DNA of 21,759 nt from Pseudomonadota bacterium (GTDB lineage: Bacteria; Pseudomonadota; Alphaproteobacteria; Rhizobiales; Xanthobacteraceae). The translations under genes and the position numbers were made by a program. The stretch covers positions 1-21,759 of the forward strand of contig JAEWJH010000058.1 in the NCBI GenBank assembly GCA_023386635.1, in the 5' to 3' direction. A model generated the notes under the pieces. It saw nothing but the letters and a program-made list of their open reading frames with translations. It ran no database searches and was not told where the DNA came from. Of the stretch, positions 1-7,960 are shown piece after piece (position 1 is the stretch's first letter; each line of letters starts with the position of its first letter).

Positions 1-234
1 ATGCAGCCGCGGACGGACACGACCGTCCGCAGCCACGCCGTGCCGGCGATCCGGCATCAGGCGCCGGCCCGCACCGTCACGCGCGCACCGCAACGGCCGA
101 TCGTGCGCGCCACGACGGCGAACGACCGGCGGCTTTTCGAAATCGAGCGGCAGCGCCGCCTCAACGCGGAGCGGCGGCGATCCAGCGGCCCGCGCTTCAG
201 CGATGCCTTCAGCGACCGGCCGATCCGGCGTTAA
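1..234 (+). CDS. Small basic hypothetical protein, probably the 3' part of a longer gene
   Basis: The reading frame is open from the first base of the window to a TAA at 232-234. It gives 77 residues very rich in Arg (including RRR and RQRR runs), with Pro and Ala and no recognisable domain, signal peptide or membrane segment. The first codon is ATG, but it coincides with the window edge and no ribosome binding site can be seen, so the true start may lie upstream. The gene converges on rlmE, with only 6 bases between the two stop codons. No function is proposed. The open frame could also be incidental in DNA of this GC content, though no competing ORF covers this stretch. Confidence 0.4.
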   Translation: MQPRTDTTVRSHAVPAIRHQAPARTVTRAPQRPIVRATTANDRRLFEIERQRRLNAERRRSSGPRFSDAFSDRPIRR

Positions 235-240
235 ACCGCC

Positions 241-993
241 TCAGCCTCTGAATCCCGTCGCCAGCAAATAAAGCTCGGCGGAATCGGCGCGACTCGCCGA
301 TGGCTTCACGTGCCGAACCGTGGCGAAGTCGCGTTTCAGCGTCGCCAGCAGCGTTCCCTCGGTGCCGCCCTGGATCACCTTGGCGAGGAACGCGCCACCC
401 GGCGTCAGCACCTCGCGGGCGTATTCCGCTGCCATCTCCACGAGCGCGACGATCTTGAGATGATCGGTCCGCCGATGCCCGATGGTGTTCGCCGCCATAT
501 CCGAGAGCACCACGTCGGCAGGTCCGTTCAGCAGCGCGCGCAGTTTCTCCGGCGCCTCGTTATCGGTGAAATCGAGTTTCATAAACTCGACGCCGGGAAT
601 CGGATCGATGTCCAGGATATCGATGGCGACGATCTTGCCGCGCGAACCGACCCGTTTCGCCGCGACCTGGCTCCAGCCGCCGGGCGCGGCGCCGAGATCG
701 ACCACACGCGCACCCTGTTTCAGGATTTTATATTTGTCGTCGATCTCGATCAGCTTGAACGCGGCGCGCGAACGCCAGCCTTCGCGCTTGGCGCGTGCCA
801 CATAGGGATCGTTGAGTTGCCGCTCCAGCCACAGCTTCGACGACAGCGAACGCTTGTTGCCGGTCTTGACGCGGACCTTAAGCTCACGGGCGCCCCGGTT
901 GCTCTTGGGCGCATCCTTGGCGCCATCTTTGGTCCCGCCTTTGCCACCGCTCTTGGCACCGCTCTTGGCACCGCCTTTGCCGGATTCTGTCAT
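241..993 (-). CDS. rlmE: 23S rRNA (uridine-2552-2'-O)-methyltransferase RlmE (FtsJ/RrmJ)
   Basis: RlmE methylates the 2'-O of U2552 in the A-loop of 23S rRNA, using SAM, during late 50S assembly in the cytoplasm. The 250-residue protein has the SAM-binding motif VVDLGAAPGGWSQ at 97-109. The complete K-D-K-E catalytic tetrad is visible as K80 (AAFKL), D165 (LSDMAAN), K205 (LAKVIQGG) and E240 (SAELYLLA). Residues 1-35 form a low-complexity Gly/Lys/Ala extension made of GAKSG-like repeats, probably an RNA-binding tail; the Escherichia coli enzyme is shorter. The ATG at 993 was chosen because it overlaps the stop of the upstream phosphatase gene as ATGA, implying translational coupling. An in-frame extension to 1089 exists but would lie wholly inside that gene. 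Confidence 0.96.
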   Translation of the reverse strand: MTESGKGGAKSGAKSGGKGGTKDGAKDAPKSNRGARELKVRVKTGNKRSLSSKLWLERQLNDPYVARAKREGWRSRAAFKLIEIDDKYKILKQGARVVDLGAAPGGWSQVAAKRVGSRGKIVAIDILDIDPIPGVEFMKLDFTDNEAPEKLRALLNGPADVVLSDMAANTIGHRRTDHLKIVALVEMAAEYAREVLTPGGAFLAKVIQGGTEGTLLATLKRDFATVRHVKPSASRADSAELYLLATGFRG

Positions 994-2102
994 GATGCGG
1001 ACGCCCGTTCCCAGACGCCGTCCTCGCGCATCAGGCTCACCAGCATGCCCTCGCGCAAACCGCGATCGGCGACGCGCAGGCGCGGGCACGGGAACGCCCG
1101 GCAGATCGCTTCGAGGATCGCGCAGCCGGCGAGCACCAGATCGGCCCGTTCGCGGCCGATGCAGGGGCTCGCCACCCGTTCCTCATACGACATCGCCAGA
1201 AGCCTGCTCACCACGTCGCGCATTTCGTCGGCGCTCATCCAGCAGCCGTCGACGCGCCGGCGCTCGTAGCGCTCCAGCGCAAGGTGGACGCCAGCGATGG
1301 TCGTCACCGTGCCCGACGTGCCGAGCAGATGCACGCCCTCGAGCGAGCCGCGATGCGCCTTCGCGAACGGACGCACGGCGACACTGACTTCCTCCACCAT
1401 CGCCTCATAGTCGGCGACGCTGACATTCTGCCCGCCGTAGCGCTCCGCCAGCGTGACGACGCCATAGGGCATCGACACCCAGCCGTCGATCTGCGGCGGC
1501 GGCGGACCGCGCCGCGTCGGCAATGGCGTGCCGAGCCGTACCAGTTCGGACGAGCCGCCGCCGATATCGAACAGCACGACGCCGGACGCGCGCGGATCGA
1601 TCAGCGGCGTACAGCCGACCGCGGCGAGCGTCGCCTCGGTCTCGCGGTTGATGATGTCGAGTTCGAGCCCGACCCGCTCGGCAATGCACTGCCGGAACAG
1701 TTCGCCGTTTTCCGCCGTGCGGCAGGCTTCGGTGGCGATCAGGCGCGCGCGGGTGACGCCCCGCAATTTCATCTTGTCGCGGCAGACACTCAGCGCATCG
1801 ACGGCGCGGGCAATGGCCGCCTCACTGATCCGGCCGGTGTTGGACACGCCCTCGCCCAGCCGGATGATGCGGGAGAACGCATCGACCACGCGAAAAGAAT
1901 CGCTGGTCGGGCGCGCGACCAGAAGGCGGCAGTTGTTCGTGCCGAGATCAAGCGCCGCATAGACGGCGCCATGACGCTCGGCTGCCGCACGGCCGCCCCT
2001 CTGGCCCTGCGATCCGCTTTTCCAGCCCGACACCGACCCCCGATGCAGCCGCTCATGCGACGGCACCGAGCCGAGGCCAGGTGTGTCCTGGGCCCCACTC
2101 AT
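990..2102 (-). CDS. Ppx/GppA family phosphatase (exopolyphosphatase / pppGpp phosphohydrolase type)
   Basis: This is an actin-fold (ASKHA) phosphatase of the Ppx/GppA family, which releases phosphate from inorganic polyphosphate or from pppGpp. In the 370-residue protein the phosphate-1 loop is at 50-58 (ALDLGTNNC), followed by IATEACRTAENG, the phosphate-2 loop LFDIGGGSSEL and the adenosine-type motif LLGTSGTVTTIAG. The first 45 residues are a low-complexity Gly/Ser/Arg extension. At this length the protein has the two core domains but not the C-terminal HD-like domain of full-length E. coli Ppx, so polyphosphate and pppGpp specificity cannot be separated. The ATG at 2102 is preceded by a purine-rich GGAAAGG. 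The stop overlaps the rlmE start by 4 bases, so the two genes probably form one operon; linkage of a stringent-response or phosphate enzyme to an rRNA methyltransferase is common in this group. Confidence 0.92.
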   Translation of the reverse strand: MSGAQDTPGLGSVPSHERLHRGSVSGWKSGSQGQRGGRAAAERHGAVYAALDLGTNNCRLLVARPTSDSFRVVDAFSRIIRLGEGVSNTGRISEAAIARAVDALSVCRDKMKLRGVTRARLIATEACRTAENGELFRQCIAERVGLELDIINRETEATLAAVGCTPLIDPRASGVVLFDIGGGSSELVRLGTPLPTRRGPPPPQIDGWVSMPYGVVTLAERYGGQNVSVADYEAMVEEVSVAVRPFAKAHRGSLEGVHLLGTSGTVTTIAGVHLALERYERRRVDGCWMSADEMRDVVSRLLAMSYEERVASPCIGRERADLVLAGCAILEAICRAFPCPRLRVADRGLREGMLVSLMREDGVWERASAS

Positions 2103-2286
2103 TGTGGCCTTTCCGCCATCCCCGCCGCGCAGCCCCCGCGCGCCGACCGGGCCGGCAATGTTTCTACAGTCGACAAAAGTTTAGCAGCCAAGGCGGCTCG
2201 TGCAACCGAGGCATTCGCCGGAACCCTTGCTCCGCCCTCAGACGGCTTTATATGGCATGGACTTCCCCCGCATCGTGGACAGGCCC

Positions 2287-4635
2287 ATGGACACCCGACC
2301 GGACGAAACCGCTTTGGCTCTGACCCAATTCGGGATCGGCCAGCCTGTCCCGCGCAGCGAAGATCCGACGCTGGTGCGCGGTCTTGGCCGCTATACCGAC
2401 GATTTGCAGCTTCCGCGTCAGGTCTATGCCGCGATCGTGCGCAGCCCGCACGCCCACGGCATCATCCGCGCGATCGACGCACAAGCCGCCCGCGCCATGC
2501 CCGGAGTGCTGGCGATCTATACGGCCGAGGACCTCAAAGGGTACGGACCGCTGAAATGCGGCCTGCCGCTCAAGAGCCGGGACGGCTCACCGATTCGCTA
2601 TGTGCCGCGTCCGGCGCTGGCCACGGACCGGGTTCGCTGGGTCGGCGATCCGGTCGCCTGCGTCGTCGCTGAAACGGCGTGGCAGGCCAAGGACGCCGCC
2701 GAGGCCGTCATTCTCGACATCGACCCGCTGCCCGCCGTGACCACGGCAAGCGACGCGGACCGGTCGGATGCGCCGCAGCTCTATGACGAGATCCCCGGCA
2801 ATCTGATCCTCGATTATCACTACGGCGACGCCGCCAAGACCGCCGACGCCTTCGCCAAAGCCGCGCATGTGGAGACGCTGTCGATCCGCAATACGCGGCT
2901 GATCGTCTCGGCCATGGAGCCGCGCGCCGCGATCGCGCAATACGATGCCGGCCCCGGCGCCTGGACGCTTCATTGCGAAAGCCAGGGCGTTTTCGGCATG
3001 CGCGGGCAGATCATGTCCGTGCTCGGCGTCAGCGCCGACAAGGTCCGCGTGCTCACCGGCCAGGTCGGCGGCTCGTTCGGCATGAAGGCGTCGATCTATC
3101 CGGAATATGTCTGCCTGCTGCACGCAGCGCGCGCGCTCGGCCGTCCGGTGAAGTGGACCGACGACCGCTCCGGCAGCTTCGTCTCCGACAGCCACGGCCG
3201 CGACCACGAAATGAAGGGCGAACTGGCGCTCGAGGCCGACGGGCGCTTCCTGGCGCTGCGGATGACCGGCTACGGCAATATGGGCGGCTATCTCGCCAAT
3301 GTCGGGCCGATGCCGGCGACCATCAACACCGTGAAGAACGTTGCCAGCGTCTATCGCACGCCGGTAATCGAGGTGTCGTCGCGGCTTCTCTACACCAACA
3401 CCACGCCGGTCTCGGCCTATCGCGGCGCAGGACGCCCCGAAGGCAACTATTACATGGAGCGGCTGATCGACAACGCCGCGCGCTCCATGGGCATCGACCG
3501 CATCGAGCTGCGCCGGCGCAACATGATCCGCCCCGGCGATCTGCCCTACCACAATGCGTCCGACATGGATTACGACAGCGGCGACTTCCCCGCCGTACTC
3601 AAGCATGCGGTCGATTTCGCCGACCTCAAAGGCTTCGCCAAGCGCAAGCGCGAGAGCCGCAAGGCCGGCCTGCTGCGCGGTCTCGGCGTCGGCTGCTATC
3701 TCGAAGTGACGGCGCCCGCCAACAAGGAGATGGGCGGCATCCGTTTCGAAGCCGACGGCACCGTCACGATCATCACCGGCACGCTCGACTACGGCCAGGG
3801 TCACGCGACGCCGTTCGCGCAGGTGCTGACCGAGCGCCTCGGCGTTCCGTTCGAACGCATCCGCCTGCTGCAGGGCGACAGCAACGAAATGCTGGCCGGC
3901 GGCGGCACCGGCGGCTCGCGCTCGATCACCGCCAGCGGTCAGGCCATCGTCGAAGCCGCCGACAAGGTGATCGAGAAAGGCCGCGCCATCGCCGCGCATG
4001 TGCTGGAAGCGTCCGCCGAGGATGTGGAATTCCGCAACGGCCGCTTTGTCGTTGCCGGCACAGATCATGGCATCGGCATCGTCGACCTCGCCGCGCGGCT
4101 GCGCAGCGGGATGACGCTGCCGGCCGGAATGCCGTCCGACCTCGACGTCAGCCATGTCAGCGACGGACCGCCTTCGGCATTCCCCAATGGCTGCCACGTC
4201 GCCGAGGTGGAAATCGATCCGCAGACCGGCCACGTCGACGTGGTGCGCTATTCGGCGGTCAACGATTTCGGCACCGTGGTCAATCCGCTGCTGGTCGAAG
4301 GACAGACCCACGGCGGCGTGATGCAGGGCATCGGCCAGGCCTTGATGGAAAATGTCAGCTACGACAGCGAGGGCCAGTTGCTCACCGGCTCCTACATGGA
4401 CTACGCGCTGCCGCGCGCGAAGCACGCACCGGCCTATGCGATCGTCAGCCATCCCGTGCCGGCCAAGACCAATCCGCTCGGCACCAAGGGGTGCGGCGAA
4501 GCGGGCTGTGCCGGCGGCCTCACCTCGGTGATGAATGCCGTGGTCGACGCGCTCGCCGACCACGGCATCACGCATATCGATATGCCGGCGAGCCCGGCCC
4601 GCGTCTGGGCTGCGCTGCAGCAAGCACCGGCCTAA
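2287..4635 (+). CDS. Molybdopterin-binding large subunit, CoxL-like (form II), xanthine dehydrogenase family
   Basis: This is the catalytic subunit of a molybdenum hydroxylase (xanthine oxidase / aldehyde oxidase / CO dehydrogenase superfamily). From the ATG at 2287 it is 782 residues, normal for CoxL. The N-terminal domain begins with the typical VPRSEDPTLVRGLGRYTDD. VGGSFGMK is at 260-267. The active-site loop reads AYRGAGR at 377-383, the signature of form II (putative) enzymes, instead of AYxCSFR of true CO dehydrogenases. The proton-accepting glutamate is E738 in the GCGEAG motif. The substrate is therefore probably an aldehyde or heterocycle, not CO. The FAD (CoxM) and 2Fe-2S (CoxS) subunits are not adjacent. 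An upstream in-frame ATG at 2257 is possible; 2287 was preferred for its position relative to the conserved N terminus and the preceding GGACAGG. Confidence 0.9.
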   Translation: MDTRPDETALALTQFGIGQPVPRSEDPTLVRGLGRYTDDLQLPRQVYAAIVRSPHAHGIIRAIDAQAARAMPGVLAIYTAEDLKGYGPLKCGLPLKSRDGSPIRYVPRPALATDRVRWVGDPVACVVAETAWQAKDAAEAVILDIDPLPAVTTASDADRSDAPQLYDEIPGNLILDYHYGDAAKTADAFAKAAHVETLSIRNTRLIVSAMEPRAAIAQYDAGPGAWTLHCESQGVFGMRGQIMSVLGVSADKVRVLTGQVGGSFGMKASIYPEYVCLLHAARALGRPVKWTDDRSGSFVSDSHGRDHEMKGELALEADGRFLALRMTGYGNMGGYLANVGPMPATINTVKNVASVYRTPVIEVSSRLLYTNTTPVSAYRGAGRPEGNYYMERLIDNAARSMGIDRIELRRRNMIRPGDLPYHNASDMDYDSGDFPAVLKHAVDFADLKGFAKRKRESRKAGLLRGLGVGCYLEVTAPANKEMGGIRFEADGTVTIITGTLDYGQGHATPFAQVLTERLGVPFERIRLLQGDSNEMLAGGGTGGSRSITASGQAIVEAADKVIEKGRAIAAHVLEASAEDVEFRNGRFVVAGTDHGIGIVDLAARLRSGMTLPAGMPSDLDVSHVSDGPPSAFPNGCHVAEVEIDPQTGHVDVVRYSAVNDFGTVVNPLLVEGQTHGGVMQGIGQALMENVSYDSEGQLLTGSYMDYALPRAKHAPAYAIVSHPVPAKTNPLGTKGCGEAGCAGGLTSVMNAVVDALADHGITHIDMPASPARVWAALQQAPA

Positions 4636-4744
4636 CCGCTCTCGACGAATCGGACAAGCTATGGGGCGGCTGCATGGCTCGAACGGCGATTGCGGCTGGA
4701 TCGGCGCGGACGAATAGGGTCATAGTGATCTCGCCCGGGATTCT

Positions 4745-5950
4745 ATGACACAAGCAACTGACATTACGGCTCCGCAGCCATCCGCCGACACGAACCTGAT
4801 CGGCGCGGTGAGCGCCGCGCATTTCATGTCGCATTTCTACATGCTGCTGCTGCCGCCGCTGTTCCTGTTCGTTCGCGACGACTACGGCGTCAGCTTTACC
4901 GAACTCGGCATCGCGCTTGCGGTGTTCAACGTCGTCTCCGCCGTCTTCCAGACACCCGCCGGCTTCCTGGTCGATCGGATGAGCGCGCGCAATGTGCTGA
5001 TCGTCGGATTGCTGATGCAGGTGGTCGCGTTCGCCGTGGTGGCGCTGACAAATTCTTTCTGGCTGCTGGTGGCGATGTTCGCCCTCGCCGGGCTTGGCAA
5101 CACGGTTTATCACCCGGCCGACTATGCGCTGCTGTCGCGCCATGTGCGCAGCGAGCGCATCGGACAGGCCTACTCCATCCATTCCTTCGCCGGTTATGCC
5201 GGCACCGCCGCTGCGCCGGTCTGCATGCTGCTGATGCACAGCCTCTGGGGCTGGCGCGGCGCCTTTCTCGCCTCTGCTCTCGTCAGTGTCGTGATCGCCG
5301 GCTGGTTGCTGACGCTGCGCGACGAGCCAACGACCTCGGCAACCACCCGACAGAGCAACGGCGAGACGGCCGCATGGTCGCTGCTGCTGTCCGAGCCGAT
5401 CCTGCGCAATCTGTTCTTCTACGTGCTGCTGGCGATCTTTACCGGCGGCATCGCCAACTACCTTGTGGTCGCGCTCCATGCCTTGCACGGCACCGCGGTC
5501 GATATCGGCAATACGGTGCTGACGGCCTATCTCACCGCGTCAGCGATCGGCGTGCTGGCCGGCGGATTTGTCGCGGCACGCACCACACGACATGTCGGTG
5601 TCGCCGCGATCGGATTGTCGGTCGCTACCGTGCTGACGCTGATCATCGCGTTTATCGATCTGTCGCTCGTTCCTCTTTTCCTGCTGATGGTGGTCAGTGG
5701 ATTCTTCTCCGGCGCCATCGTCCCCTCGCGCGACATGATCGTGCGGGAGTCGACCCCGCCGGGCTCGTTTGGAAAAGTGTTCGGCTTTGTCAGCACGGGC
5801 TTCAACATCGGCGGAACCGTAGCGCCGATGATTTTCGGCATGCTGATGGATCACGGTTCCCCGCGCATGGTGTTCATCGTGGTCGCAGCAGCATTGCTGC
5901 TCTGCATCGCCACGATCGTGACCGGAACCCGTAAAATCGCTGCCGTTTAA
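4745..5950 (+). CDS. MFS transporter
   Basis: This is a 401-residue integral membrane protein with about 12 hydrophobic segments, the size and layout of a major facilitator superfamily permease or efflux pump. The first membrane span is near residues 18-43. After the second span comes a degenerate motif A, GFLVDRMSARN, at 73-83, on the cytoplasmic loop. A hydrophilic central loop, rich in Thr/Ser and charged residues near 195-212, separates the two six-helix halves. The start is supported by GGGA at 4737-4740, four bases before the ATG. The gap from the molybdoenzyme gene is 109 bases on the same strand without an evident terminator, so co-transcription is possible. It loosely recalls fosmidomycin-resistance-type carriers, but the transported substrate cannot be read from the sequence. 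Confidence 0.9.
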   Translation: MTQATDITAPQPSADTNLIGAVSAAHFMSHFYMLLLPPLFLFVRDDYGVSFTELGIALAVFNVVSAVFQTPAGFLVDRMSARNVLIVGLLMQVVAFAVVALTNSFWLLVAMFALAGLGNTVYHPADYALLSRHVRSERIGQAYSIHSFAGYAGTAAAPVCMLLMHSLWGWRGAFLASALVSVVIAGWLLTLRDEPTTSATTRQSNGETAAWSLLLSEPILRNLFFYVLLAIFTGGIANYLVVALHALHGTAVDIGNTVLTAYLTASAIGVLAGGFVAARTTRHVGVAAIGLSVATVLTLIIAFIDLSLVPLFLLMVVSGFFSGAIVPSRDMIVRESTPPGSFGKVFGFVSTGFNIGGTVAPMIFGMLMDHGSPRMVFIVVAAALLLCIATIVTGTRKIAAV

Positions 5951-6036
5951 TCGGCTTTCTCCCGAGAAGCTCGTCGCCGTATCATGATCCGGCCCCATTT
6001 CGCCGGAACGATACGGGTTGAAATTCGTTATCTTGC

Positions 6037-6102
6037 AGAGACTTAGCGTCTCTTGCCTGTCGCGTTTTCTCGAACGCGACGCGATCCCCACCGCGAGGCA
6101 AG
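6037..6102 (+). promoter_or_regulatory. Structured 5' leader of the amidotransferase gene (three nested or adjacent stems)
   Basis: Three inverted repeats follow one another. AGAGAC (6037-6042) pairs with GTCTCT (6048-6053). GTCGCGTT (6059-6066) pairs with AACGCGAC (6073-6080) around a 6-base loop. CTTGCCT (6052-6058) pairs with AGGCAAG (6096-6102), enclosing the second stem with no bases between them on the 5' side. The first and third pairings share 6052-6053 and are therefore partly exclusive. None is followed by a T run, so this looks more like a regulatory leader than a terminator for the MFS gene. The function is inferred, not known. Confidence 0.4.
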
Positions 6103-6136
6103 ACCCAGTTCGTGCAAAATGGCTTTGGGAGATATC

Positions 6137-6169
6137 ATGACGTTTCAGAGTAGCGAGGTGCCGGGCTGA
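6137..6169 (+). CDS. Putative 10-residue leader peptide translationally coupled to the amidotransferase gene
   Basis: A short ORF encodes MTFQSSEVPG. It has a good Shine-Dalgarno sequence, GGGAG at 6127-6131, five bases before its ATG. Its TGA stop (6167-6169) overlaps the ATG of the amidotransferase gene as TGATG. The amidotransferase has only a moderate site of its own (GAGGTG, 10 bases upstream), so ribosomes finishing the short ORF could supply its initiation. The ORF is too short to judge by composition and may be chance. Confidence 0.4.
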   Translation: MTFQSSEVPG

Positions 6170-7941
6170 TGTGTGGCATCTGCGGAGACATATCATTCAC
6201 CGGCCGAACCGATCTCGCTGCCATTCAGTCCATGAGTGACGCCATGCGCAGCAGGGGACCCGACTCCCAGGGCGCGATCGCTCATGGCCACGTGTCGCTC
6301 GGCCATGCGCGGCTCAGTATCATCGACGTCTCGCCCCTGTCCGAACAGCCGATGGTCGACAGCGACCTTGGCCTGTCGATTGCCTTCAACGGCTGCATCT
6401 ACAATTATCGCGACCTGCGCGCGACGCTGACCGGCAAAGGCTATCGCTTTTTTTCCGATGGCGACACCGAGGTGATCCTCAAGGCCTATCACGCCTGGGG
6501 CCAGCGCTGTGTCGAGCGCTTCCACGGCATGTTCGCGTTTGCCATTCTCGAGCGTGACAGCGGTCGCGTCGTGCTGGCGCGCGACCGGCTCGGCATCAAG
6601 CCTCTGTATCTGGCCGAAACGTCGAACGGACTGCGCTTTGCATCGACGCTGCCGGCGCTGCTCGCGGCGGGCGGCATCGATACAAGGATCGATCCCGTCG
6701 GCCTGCATCATTACATGAGCCTGCATGCGGTCGTGCCGCCGCCCCGCACGATCCTGAAAGGCGTCCAGAAGCTGCCGCCGGCGACGATCATGACGATCAC
6801 GACTGACGGACAGCGCACGACCGAAACCTATTGGTCCCTGACCATGGGACAACGGTCAAGCGACCGTCGCATGTCGGAAGAAGACTGGATCGACGCCACC
6901 CACGAGGCGCTGGCGCGCGCCGTTGAGCGCCGCCGCGTCGCCGACGTTCCTGTCGGCGTGCTGTTATCCGGCGGTCTCGACAGCTCGTTGGTGGTCGGCC
7001 TGCTGGCGGAATCGGGCCATGCGGACCTCAAGACCTTTGCCATCGGCTTCGAAAGCGTCGGCGACATCTGCGGCGACGAATTCCAGTATTCCGATCTGGT
7101 GGCGCAGCGCTTCGGCACCGATCACCATCAGATCCGGATCGGCGCGGACCGGATGCTGACGGCCCTGCCCGACGCCATCGCCGCCATGGCCGAGCCGATG
7201 ATGAGCCATGACGCCGTAGGCTTCTATCTGCTGTCGCAGGAAGTGGCGAAGCACGTGAAGGTGGTGCAGAGCGGCCAGGGTGCCGACGAAATCTTCGGTG
7301 GCTATCACTGGTACCCGCCGCTGATGCACTCCAACGACGTGTCGTCCGACTACCGCGCGATCTATTTCGACCGCGATCATGCGGAGATGGCCGAGGTGTT
7401 GACCGACGACATGCTCGGCGACGATTACAGCCGCGATTATGTCGATGAGCATTTCGCGCGATCCGGTTCGTCGCGGCCGATCGACAAGGTGCTCGACATC
7501 GACACCAAGGTGATGCTGGTCGACGATCCGGTGAAGCGGGTCGACAACATGACCATGGCGTGGAGCCTCGAAGCGCGCGTGCCGTTCCTCGATCACGAAC
7601 TGGTGGAATTGGCCGGCCGCGTGCCCGCGGACCTCAAGGTCCGAGACGGCGGCAAATATGTGCTCAAGGAAGCCGCCCGCCGCACTGTGCCGTCAGAGGT
7701 CATCGACCGGCCGAAGGGCTACTTCCCGGTGCCGGCGCTCAAATATCTGCGCGGGCCGTATCGCGACTTCGTGCACGATATTCTCGACACATCGGCGGCA
7801 CGCGACCGTGGCATCTTCCGCCGCGACTACGTCGACAGGCTGCTGGCCGATCCCGAAGGCCATCTGACGCCGAAGGGGCATTCCAAGCTGTGGCAGGTCG
7901 CCGTGCTCGAAGGCTGGCTGCAGGCCCAGAACATTCACTGA
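6169..7941 (+). CDS. N-acetylglutaminylglutamine amidotransferase (asparagine synthase family)
   Basis: This asparagine-synthase-like enzyme has 590 residues. The N-terminal class II glutaminase domain starts at the nucleophile Cys2 (MCGICGD) and contains RGPDSQG and FNGCIYNYRDL. The C-terminal ATP-pyrophosphatase domain has the PP-loop SGGLDSS at 267-273 and later GQGADEIFGGYHWY. The protein reads throughout like the family that amidates the C-terminal carboxylate to make the osmoprotectant dipeptide N-acetylglutaminylglutamine amide (NAGGN), not like general asparagine synthase; the long FNGCIYNYRDL and RFFSDGDTEVILKAYHAWG segments support this. In known NAGGN loci the partner is a GNAT/ATP-grasp fusion (Ngg). 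That partner is not next to this gene. General asparagine synthase remains the alternative. Confidence 0.85.
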   Translation: MCGICGDISFTGRTDLAAIQSMSDAMRSRGPDSQGAIAHGHVSLGHARLSIIDVSPLSEQPMVDSDLGLSIAFNGCIYNYRDLRATLTGKGYRFFSDGDTEVILKAYHAWGQRCVERFHGMFAFAILERDSGRVVLARDRLGIKPLYLAETSNGLRFASTLPALLAAGGIDTRIDPVGLHHYMSLHAVVPPPRTILKGVQKLPPATIMTITTDGQRTTETYWSLTMGQRSSDRRMSEEDWIDATHEALARAVERRRVADVPVGVLLSGGLDSSLVVGLLAESGHADLKTFAIGFESVGDICGDEFQYSDLVAQRFGTDHHQIRIGADRMLTALPDAIAAMAEPMMSHDAVGFYLLSQEVAKHVKVVQSGQGADEIFGGYHWYPPLMHSNDVSSDYRAIYFDRDHAEMAEVLTDDMLGDDYSRDYVDEHFARSGSSRPIDKVLDIDTKVMLVDDPVKRVDNMTMAWSLEARVPFLDHELVELAGRVPADLKVRDGGKYVLKEAARRTVPSEVIDRPKGYFPVPALKYLRGPYRDFVHDILDTSAARDRGIFRRDYVDRLLADPEGHLTPKGHSKLWQVAVLEGWLQAQNIH

Positions 7942-7960
7942 CAGAGAAACGGGCGGCGGA

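Noticed and set aside
2103..2286. Divergent promoters between the phosphatase and CoxL-like genes
   Set aside because: Only weak matches were found (such as TTGGCT-17-TGTAGA on the minus strand), not enough to list as a feature.
2587..4623. 678-residue minus-strand open frame opposite the CoxL-like gene
   Set aside because: It is a GC-codon-bias shadow: rich in Arg/His/Ala/Gly with no domain, exactly antisense to a recognisable molybdoenzyme.
2287..4635. Aerobic carbon monoxide dehydrogenase
   Set aside because: The active-site loop is AYRGAGR, not the AYxCSFR loop of form I enzymes, and the small and medium subunits are absent.
5951..6036. Terminator of the MFS gene
   Set aside because: Only a bulged, weak inverted repeat around CTTTCTCCCGAGAAG is present, with no T run.
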